Assembly: GCA_964388175.1 (NCBI GenBank) | Contig: CAYLYS010000006.1 | Span: forward strand, 1-62,200 | Source: JAITWN01 sp964388175 | GTDB taxonomy: Bacteria > Pseudomonadota > Gammaproteobacteria > SZUA-140 | Direction of reading: 5' to 3' | DNA length: 62,200 bases | In this document: piece after piece, positions 56,130-62,200 of the stretch | Numbering within the stretch: position 1 is the stretch's first letter | How the letters are laid out: every line of letters begins with the position of its first letter | The notes under the pieces: generated by a model | What the model saw: only the letters and a program-made list of their open reading frames with translations | Database searches by the model: none | What the model was told of the DNA's origin: nothing | Translations under genes and position numbers: made by a program

Positions 56130-56594
56130 TCAATGACGGCGCTGCTGCTGGCAGACTTCCTTCAGCGCCGAAAGCACCTCTTCGTAGGGCAGCGTCGAGC
56201 TGTCACTGCTTTTGCCGAGCCCGGTGTGGCGGACCGCATCGTCGAGCGACAACAGGCCCTGGATGCAGCCGCTGCTGTCGATGATGGGCAGGCGGCGCAC
56301 GCCGTGTTCACCCATCTTTCTCATCGCTTCTTCCGCTGATGCGCCGCTGCGGCAGGTGACGACCTTGCGGCCGTTGGCGACTTCCTGCGCCTTGATCTGC
56401 CACAGCGGTTTGTGCTGCAGCGCCGACGCCATGGCGATGTCGCGGTCGGTGATCATGCCGAGCGGATGGCGGTCGCTGCCGATGATGGGGATGGCGCCGC
56501 AATCGTGATTCCACATCAGCAGGGCAATCGAATCCAGTGAATCTTCCGGTCCGCAGGTGATGACTTCCTTCTCCATGATGCGATCGATTTTCAT
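56130..56594 (-). CDS. CBS domain-pair protein
   Basis: A 154-residue protein made of two CBS domains (about 8-60 and 72-125) that usually bind adenine nucleotides. Signatures are MEKEVITCGPEDSLDSIALL and GMITDRDIA in the first, and VRRLPIIDSSGCIQGLLSLD in the second. A perfect AAGGAGG ribosome site precedes the ATG. The target is unknown. Confidence 0.92.
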   Translation of the reverse strand: MKIDRIMEKEVITCGPEDSLDSIALLMWNHDCGAIPIIGSDRHPLGMITDRDIAMASALQHKPLWQIKAQEVANGRKVVTCRSGASAEEAMRKMGEHGVRRLPIIDSSGCIQGLLSLDDAVRHTGLGKSSDSSTLPYEEVLSALKEVCQQQRRH

Positions 56595-56839
56595 GTCTTC
56601 CTCCTTGCTTTCCTGGTTGCGCGCTGGTCTGCGCTCCTGACGATCGCATTGCGATCGTCTCGCCCAATTATGCGGGAAAGATCATCCCGGGCAAGCGCAT
56701 CGTGCATGCCATGAAGGCCGGCGGCAATGATGAGCGGACGTAGGTATCAATGCGGATGTCTGCGCATGGCGACGAGACGACGCACATGGACAAGCACTGG
56801 CGGATTATCTAGGCTGGATTTCCGTCACGGGCCCACGCC

Positions 56840-58198
56840 ATGGAAAACACGGACGTCCTCCTCCTCGCCCGCATCCAGTTCGGGGTGAACATCGGTTTTC
56901 ATATCCTGTTCGTGAGCATCACGCTCGCGCTGGCATGGATTCTCGTTTATTTCCGCATCCAGTACGCGCGCACCGGCAAGGCGCGCTGGAAGAATACGTT
57001 CAATCTGTGGACGCGCATTTTCGCGCTGACCTTTGCGCTCGGTGTGGTGTCCGGTCTGGTGATGTCGTTCCAGTTCGGCACCAACTGGCCGGGCTATATG
57101 AACGCGGTGGGCAATGTCGCCGGGCCGCTGCTCGCCTACGAGGTGATGACGGCGTTTTTTCTCGAAGCCACTTTCCTCGGCATCATGCTGTTCGGCATGA
57201 GCCGCGTGCCGGGCTGGGCGCACATGGCGGCGACGGTGATGGTGGCCGTCGGCACCACGATGTCGGCGTTCTGGATCCTGGCGCTCAACTCCTGGATGCA
57301 GACTCCGGTCGGTCACGTCCACGTCGACGGTGAGCTCATCAGCGGGGATTGGTGGCAGGTGATTTTCAACCCGTCGTTTCCTTACCGCTTCGTGCACATG
57401 ATGATGGCTTCCGGGCTGACGGCGGCATTCCTGCTCGCGGGGCTGTCGGCCTGGCGGTTGCTGAAGGCGCCGTCCGACCGGGCCGCTTATGTCACCTGGC
57501 GCACCGGCGTCATCATCGCCGCGGTGCTGGCGCCGGCGCAGATCGTCGTCGGCGATCTGCATGGCCTCAATACGCTGGCGCACCAGCCGGCCAAGATCGC
57601 GGCGATCGAGGCGCTGTGGGAAACGCAGCGCGGCGCACCGCTGGTGCTGTTCGCCGTGCCGAACCAGGATGAACGGCGCAACGACTACGCGGTCGAGATT
57701 CCCGCGCTGACGAGCATCATTCTTCGTCATGATGCCAACGCCGAGATCCGCGGGCTCGAAACCTACGCGCCCGACATTCCGCCGGTGGCGCCGGTGTTCT
57801 TCGCCTTTCGCGTCATGGTGGGCATCGGTGTGCTGATGGTGGCGCTGTCCTGGTGGGGGGTGTGGCACAGCAGGCGCCAGAGTCGGCACGGGAGCCAGCC
57901 GGCGCGCTGGATGCTGTGGCTGTTCGCCGCCTTCACTTTCTCCGGCTGGGCGGCGACGCTGGCGGGCTGGATGGTGACCGAGATCGGGCGGCAGCCCTGG
58001 CTGGTCTATGGCGTGCTCCGAACCGCGGATGCGGTCGGTCCGATCGGCGGCGCGCGCCTGGGTGCGAGCCTGACCACCTACCTGATTCTGTATGCCGCAC
58101 TGCTCGCATCCTATATGGTCGTGCTCACCCATCTGGCCGGGCGCGGCGGCAGGCGCGTGCATCCGCTTGCCGAGCAGCCGCGGGCGCCCGCGGCATGA
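56840..58198 (+). CDS. cydA: Cytochrome bd-type quinol oxidase subunit I (CIO-like)
   Basis: A 452-residue haem-bearing subunit I of a bd-family quinol oxidase. Haem ligands are visible: H21 (NIGFHILF, b595 position), the glutamates of FLEATFLG, H in RFVHMMMAS (b558) and M in GWMVTEIGRQPW. The Q loop is short, as in cyanide-insensitive oxidases (CioA, about 488 residues) rather than E. coli CydA (522). Nine membrane helices are expected. It overlaps cydB by four bases. Confidence 0.93.
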   Translation: MENTDVLLLARIQFGVNIGFHILFVSITLALAWILVYFRIQYARTGKARWKNTFNLWTRIFALTFALGVVSGLVMSFQFGTNWPGYMNAVGNVAGPLLAYEVMTAFFLEATFLGIMLFGMSRVPGWAHMAATVMVAVGTTMSAFWILALNSWMQTPVGHVHVDGELISGDWWQVIFNPSFPYRFVHMMMASGLTAAFLLAGLSAWRLLKAPSDRAAYVTWRTGVIIAAVLAPAQIVVGDLHGLNTLAHQPAKIAAIEALWETQRGAPLVLFAVPNQDERRNDYAVEIPALTSIILRHDANAEIRGLETYAPDIPPVAPVFFAFRVMVGIGVLMVALSWWGVWHSRRQSRHGSQPARWMLWLFAAFTFSGWAATLAGWMVTEIGRQPWLVYGVLRTADAVGPIGGARLGASLTTYLILYAALLASYMVVLTHLAGRGGRRVHPLAEQPRAPAA

Positions 58199-59187
58199 CG
58201 CTCGATCTGCCCCTGGTCTTCGCTGTGCTCATGGCCCTCGCCATGCTCGCCTACGTCGTGCTCGACGGTTTCGACCTCGGCGTCGGCCTGCTGCTGCCGG
58301 GCGCGACGGCGCGCGAACAGAATGTCATGGTGTCTTCCATCGGACCGTTCTGGGACGCCAATGAGACCTGGCTGGTGTTCGGCGTCGGTCTGCTGCTGGT
58401 GGCGTTTCCCGCCGCGCACGGCGAGGTGCTCACCGCGCTGTACATGCCGGTGCTGGCGATGCTCGCCGGGCTGATCCTGCGCGGCGTCGCCTTCGAACTG
58501 CGCGTCAAGGCGGAGGGCTGGCATCGCGAGCTGTGGAACCGGCTGTTCTGGCTCGGTTCGCTGATCGCCGCGCTGGCGCAGGGGCTGATGCTGGCGCGCT
58601 ACATCACCGGCTTTCAGCACGGCGCCGTCTATTATGCTTTCGCCGCGATGGTTGCCTGCGGCGTGTGCGGCGGCTACGTTCTGCTCGGCGCGACCTGGCT
58701 GGTCCTGCGCAGCGAGGGCGAACTGCAGCGCAAGGCGCTGCGCTGGACACGCTGGGGGCTGGTCGGCGTCGCGCTCGCCGTCGTGCTGGTGACGGTCGCC
58801 ACGCCGCTGGAAAGCCCGACCATCCGCGCGCGCTGGCTGCAACTGCCGCAGGCGGCATGGCTGGCGCTGCTGCCGCTGAGCGGTCTGTTCGCCTGGCTGT
58901 GGGTGTGGCGCGCCTGCGCGCGCCTGGCGGCGGGGGCCGAGGTGCGGGAATGGATTCCCTTCGCCGGGGCGGTGCTGATATACGTCTGCGCTTTCGCCGG
59001 TCTCGCCTGCAGCGTCTTCCCTTACGTCATCATCGACCGCATGACCATCTGGGAGGCGGCGGCGCATCCGTCCGCGCTCGCCATCGTGCTGGTCGGCGCG
59101 CTTGTCGTCCTGCCCCTGATCGTGCTGTACTCGGCTTATTCCTATTACGTCTTCCGCGGCAAGGCGCGCGAGAAACTCTATGATTGA
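58195..59187 (+). CDS. cydB: Cytochrome bd-type quinol oxidase subunit II (CIO-like)
   Basis: A 330-residue membrane partner of subunit I. The N-terminus (AYVVLDGFDLGVGLLLPGAT) and WDANETWLVFGVGLLLVAFP are diagnostic of CydB/CioB. The C-terminus is short, ending YVFRGKAREKLYD. No cydX-like small gene is evident right after it. Confidence 0.94.
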   Translation: MTLDLPLVFAVLMALAMLAYVVLDGFDLGVGLLLPGATAREQNVMVSSIGPFWDANETWLVFGVGLLLVAFPAAHGEVLTALYMPVLAMLAGLILRGVAFELRVKAEGWHRELWNRLFWLGSLIAALAQGLMLARYITGFQHGAVYYAFAAMVACGVCGGYVLLGATWLVLRSEGELQRKALRWTRWGLVGVALAVVLVTVATPLESPTIRARWLQLPQAAWLALLPLSGLFAWLWVWRACARLAAGAEVREWIPFAGAVLIYVCAFAGLACSVFPYVIIDRMTIWEAAAHPSALAIVLVGALVVLPLIVLYSAYSYYVFRGKAREKLYD

Positions 59188-59216
59188 AGGGCAGGGGTGC
59201 GGCGCCGGCGGGGCAT

Positions 59217-59522
59217 TCAGGCCGCGCTGGCGGTGATTCCGATGCGGTCGTCCGGGTAATGCTCCCGCGCCGTGCGTTTCTCTTCGGGACGCGGATCGCT
59301 GCGCCGGTTCGCGCGCATGCCGTCTATGCAGGCGAGCAGGAACAGGTCGCCGACCAGGCGCTGCAGCGCGCCGCGCGCGGCGCAGTGCTCGTGCATTTCG
59401 CTGATACCCGAGGCAGCGGGATCCTGCCACGACCAGTCCAGGCGCATGGCGCCCGAATCACGATCGATGATCTGCAGATGCGTCACGCCATTTTCGATCC
59501 AGGCATCTATCGTACAATTCAT
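59217..59522 (-). CDS. Small unknown protein sharing a Fur box with the TonB receptor
   Basis: A 101-residue protein starting MNCTIDAWIENG, with GAGGGA eight bases before the ATG; an ATG at 59537 is also in frame. It contains three Cys and a helix-rich middle (SEMHEHCAARGALQRLVGDL). I do not recognise the family. Its start lies 53 bases from a near-perfect Fur box, so it is probably iron-repressed. Confidence 0.6.
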   Translation of the reverse strand: MNCTIDAWIENGVTHLQIIDRDSGAMRLDWSWQDPAASGISEMHEHCAARGALQRLVGDLFLLACIDGMRANRRSDPRPEEKRTAREHYPDDRIGITASAA

Positions 59523-59574
59523 GGGCGGTTCCCTCATGCAGCTGATCGCTCGGCATTACCGGGCATGTTTTAAT

Positions 59575-59593
59575 GATAATGATTCTCATTAGC
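59575..59593. promoter_or_regulatory. Fur box between the small unknown gene and the TonB receptor
   Basis: GATAATGATTCTCATTAGC matches the 19-base Fur consensus GATAATGATAATCATTATC at 16 positions. It lies between divergent genes and can repress both when iron is plentiful. Confidence 0.85.
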
Positions 59594-59679
59594 AAGTCAA
59601 GACGCCGGATACGGATATCGCTCCCGACGGGCGGTTGAAGCCTGGCCAGCGGCAAAAGAACAAGAAAACCGGGAAGGAT

Positions 59680-61860
59680 ATGGACATCACAGAAACGAAA
59701 CAGACCTGCGGGGGGAGGGTGACGGGCGCTGCCGCATGGACCCTGATAACGACCGCCGCCTTGCTGCTGCCGGCGGAGATTCTGGCCCGGAGCGGGCAGG
59801 GTGACATCACGCTACCGACGATCATGGTCAGTCCGGAGTGGCAGCCGGTCGATGCGCAGCAGGTGGCGAGGAGTATCGATCAGCACGACGGACGCCGGCT
59901 CGATGCCGCCGGCGTGCACGACACCATCGATCTGCAGTATCGCGTGCCCGGCTTCGTCTTCAAGACCAATTCGGTGCTGGGACAGCCCTATCTGCGCGGC
60001 GTCGGCAGCGATTTCATCTCCGCCGGCGCGGAATCCAGCGTGGCGACCTTCGTCGACGGCGTTTACATGCCGCGCGCCTACGACACCATCGTCGATCTCT
60101 TCGACGTCGACAGTGTCGAGGTGCTCAAAGGGCCGCAGGGCGTGCATCTCGGACGCAACGTGGTCGGCGGCGCGATCAGCATCCATACCCGCGATCCGGA
60201 GCCCTATCCCTCGGCCTATGCCGATGTGCTGCTCGGCAATTACGACAATCGCCGCGTGCGCGGCGCGGTGAACGTGCCGCTCGCCGGCCCGGGACTGGTC
60301 CTGCGTCTTGCCGGCGCCGCCGCCAAGCGCGACGGTTATGTGGACAATGTCTTTCTCGGCGCCGACACCGACGACGAGGATTACCACGCCGTGCGCGGCA
60401 AGCTGCTGTATGCGCCGACCTCGCGGCTGTCGCTGCTGTTCTCCGCCGAATATCGCAGTGAGGACAGCACGCGTGCGCTCGGCTCGCAGCCCGATCCCAC
60501 GGTGGGACGCAGCGGCGGCATCGAGATGGGCGGCACCGTGCCCGCCGATCCGCGGCAGATCACCGAAAACACCGAGCCGTTCATCGACGTCGAAGCGCAG
60601 CGCTACAGCCTGCGTCTCGACTGGCAGGGCGAGGACGTGCGCCTGCTGTCGACCACCGCCTGGCTGCGTACCGAGGTGGCGCTGGCGCTGGATCTCGACG
60701 GTACCGATGCCGACTACGCCGCCAACTACCCGAGCGGACGCTCGCAGGCGCTGAGCCAGGAACTGCGCTTCTCCTCGCCGGAAGAGCGCCGCGGCGCCTG
60801 GGTCGCGGGCCTGTTCTTCCTCGACGAGCGTGCCTTCCAGGCGCTCGATACACGCCTGCCGCAGACCGAAACCCGCAACGTGCCCGCGGGCGACGTCGAT
60901 ACCGTGTCCTATGCCGCCTTCGCGCAATATGCCTGGCGTCTCGACGCGGCCTGGCGGGTGAAGGCCGGACTGCGCTACAGCCGCGACGAACGCACGCTCG
61001 ATCTGGTGCGCACGGTGACCAATCCGGCCGGTGTGGCGGTGACGACGCAGAACGAACGCCGTCACTGGCAGGCATGGACGCCGGAAGTCGGCATCGAGTA
61101 CGCGCCGCGCCCCGAGCGTTTCTGGTATGCCACCGTCTCGCGCGGCTACAAGGCCGGCGGTTTCAACACCTCGACCATCCAGGATGCCTTCGATCCGGAA
61201 TTCCTCTGGGCCTACGAAGCCGGCGTCAAGACGAGCTGGCCAGAGCGGGCGCTGCGCGCCAATGCCGCGGTGTTCTACTACGACTATCGAGATATGCAGC
61301 TCAACACGCCGCCGGGCGATGCGCCGCCGGGCACCTTTCCTCGCGTCATCAATGCCGCCGGATCGACACTGTACGGACTGGATATGGAACTGCTCTGGCA
61401 TCCGCGCCGCGATATCGAGCTGTCGCTGCGCGGCATGCTGCTCGACACGCGTTTCGATGATTTCGTGTCCCTCGACCCGAACAATCCCGATGTCGATCCC
61501 GATCGTACCGGCGGGCGCCTGGCGCAGGCGCCGTCAGCTTCCTTCAACGTCGCTGCCTATTATCTCCGTCCGCTGGCGCACGGCACGCTGCGCGTCGGCG
61601 GTGGGTACCGCTACCAGTCGTCGATCTATTTCAATATCTACGAAGACCCGGCGCTGAAACAGAGCGGCTACGGTCTGCTCGATGCCAGCGCGGGTTTCGA
61701 GAGTCGTGACGAACGCTGGTACGCCGAACTCTACGGCCGCAACCTCACCGACGAACTCTACGCCCAGACCGTCCTGCGCAACGATCCGCTCACCGGCACC
61801 AAGCGTTTCTGGGGTGCGCCGCGTACTTTCGGGCTCAGGGTGGGGTATCGCTGGTGGTGA
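59680..61860 (+). CDS. TonB-dependent outer-membrane receptor (iron-regulated)
   Basis: A 726-residue receptor starting MDITETKQ. A long signal peptide (hydrophobic part about residues 17-30) is followed by a possible TonB box (LPTIMVS), the plug domain (about 60-165, with VEVLKGPQGVHLGRNVVGGA) and the 22-strand barrel ending GLRVGYRWW with the usual C-terminal aromatic. The Fur box upstream implies an iron source such as a siderophore; the ligand cannot be read from the sequence. Confidence 0.9.
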   Translation: MDITETKQTCGGRVTGAAAWTLITTAALLLPAEILARSGQGDITLPTIMVSPEWQPVDAQQVARSIDQHDGRRLDAAGVHDTIDLQYRVPGFVFKTNSVLGQPYLRGVGSDFISAGAESSVATFVDGVYMPRAYDTIVDLFDVDSVEVLKGPQGVHLGRNVVGGAISIHTRDPEPYPSAYADVLLGNYDNRRVRGAVNVPLAGPGLVLRLAGAAAKRDGYVDNVFLGADTDDEDYHAVRGKLLYAPTSRLSLLFSAEYRSEDSTRALGSQPDPTVGRSGGIEMGGTVPADPRQITENTEPFIDVEAQRYSLRLDWQGEDVRLLSTTAWLRTEVALALDLDGTDADYAANYPSGRSQALSQELRFSSPEERRGAWVAGLFFLDERAFQALDTRLPQTETRNVPAGDVDTVSYAAFAQYAWRLDAAWRVKAGLRYSRDERTLDLVRTVTNPAGVAVTTQNERRHWQAWTPEVGIEYAPRPERFWYATVSRGYKAGGFNTSTIQDAFDPEFLWAYEAGVKTSWPERALRANAAVFYYDYRDMQLNTPPGDAPPGTFPRVINAAGSTLYGLDMELLWHPRRDIELSLRGMLLDTRFDDFVSLDPNNPDVDPDRTGGRLAQAPSASFNVAAYYLRPLAHGTLRVGGGYRYQSSIYFNIYEDPALKQSGYGLLDASAGFESRDERWYAELYGRNLTDELYAQTVLRNDPLTGTKRFWGAPRTFGLRVGYRWW

Positions 61861-61889
61861 GCTTCAAGCGCGGGAAAGCCCGATTCTTT

Positions 61890-62056
61890 TCGCGGTTCCC
61901 TCCAAATGGGAGGTTGCCGGCGCAGTCCCGTGCGCCATATTGTCTTGCCTGCGGCAAAACCGGAGAGCGATAGGCCGGCGCAGTGATAGCCAGTGAGGGT
62001 TGGTGTGCCCGGCTGCCGACGCATGCTCATGCGCAGGATCGAAAATACCTGCCGCG
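61890..62056 (+). ncRNA. Possible cobalamin-riboswitch-like leader (weak)
   Basis: Elements occur in the order expected for a B12 leader: GGTTCCC (61894), GTCCCG (61925), AGCCAGTGA (61988) and a terminal ATACCTGCC (62045). However, the GGTG-containing stem is missing and CGAAA is inserted next to the last element. It may be a variant, a decayed copy, or coincidence. The next gene begins about 110 bases further on. Confidence 0.25.
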
Positions 62057-62165
62057 TTTCTTTACGTTCCCGGGTGCGATCCGCACGATCAAGAAGTAAT
62101 GATTGATCAGCGTGATTTATACGGGCCAGATGGATATGCCTGCAACGACGACAAGGGAGATTGCG

Positions 62166-62200
62166 ATGAATGCCGTTCTGTTCTTTGATGCGATGCTGAC
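62166..62200 (+). CDS. Start of a further gene, truncated by the window end
   Basis: An ATG at 62166 has a strong AGGGAGA ribosome site five bases upstream. Only MNAVLFFDAML can be read, so no function can be given. Confidence 0.45.
   Translation, partial: MNAVLFFDAML

Noticed and set aside
56090..56135. Imperfect 11-12-bp repeat (ATTGGTACCGT-like) after the HIT gene
   Set aside because: Too short and too diverged to be certain, so it was not listed as a feature, although it resembles the wider repeat pattern.

Overview
The window is high-GC DNA from a gammaproteobacterium with a polar-type flagellum. The evidence for that lineage is FleQ and FleSR acting with sigma-54, FlhF/FlhG, FliA, MotC/MotD rather than MotA/MotB, and FlgM/FlgN. 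I cannot name a genus. The sequence is scaffolded draft: runs of 10 and 100 N interrupt katG and fleS, and in both cases duplicated flanking bases show that the gap is artificial and the gene intact.

Layout. 1-2.7 kb holds the end of uvrA and a convergent katG with a good OxyR-like operator. 2.8-4.7 kb has a gene-poor stretch, a decayed Phd/ParE-type toxin-antitoxin pair, a ferritin-like protein and tRNA-Ala(CGC). From 4.8 to about 47.6 kb almost everything is one flagellar superlocus: flgA-flgM-flgN leftward, then rightward flgBCDEFGHIJKL, fliC, fliD-fliS-fliT-PilZ, fleQ, fleS-fleR, fliEFGHIJ, fliK, fliLMNOPQR-flhB, flhA-flhF-flhG-fliA and motC-motD, followed by a small acidic protein and a DUF2802 membrane protein. 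47.6-50.6 kb carries a degenerate receiver-GGDEF-EAL protein and a GYF-like/membrane/pentapeptide-repeat protein. 50.7-59.2 kb is mostly housekeeping: a kinase/ATPase fusion, an uncharacterised protein, a YoaA-type helicase, tsaB, a HIT protein, a CBS protein and a CydAB/CIO-type terminal oxidase. 59.2-61.9 kb has a small unknown gene and a TonB-dependent receptor sharing a Fur box. The last 300 bases hold a possible leader element and the first codons of another gene.

How it works together. fleQ has a sigma-70-like promoter and encodes the sigma-54 activator with a c-di-GMP-type LFRS motif. Sigma-54 -24/-12 boxes with exact 12-base GG-to-GC spacing lie before flgB, fliD, fleSR, fliE, fliK and fliL, and one lies inside flhA ahead of flhF. 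FleSR and then FliA (restrained by FlgM) drive later steps; fliC has a textbook sigma-28 promoter. A PilZ-like protein beside fleQ and an EAL protein after the motor genes suggest c-di-GMP control of motility. The chemotaxis genes that sit between fliA and motCD in Pseudomonas are absent.

The most unusual pattern is a recurring 12-bp, in-frame tandem repeat (tetrapeptide arrays) in linkers of many unrelated genes. It includes a seven-unit array forming a possible 49-codon gene that bridges flhB and flhA, and a seven-unit array inserted into the pseudo-receiver of the EAL protein.
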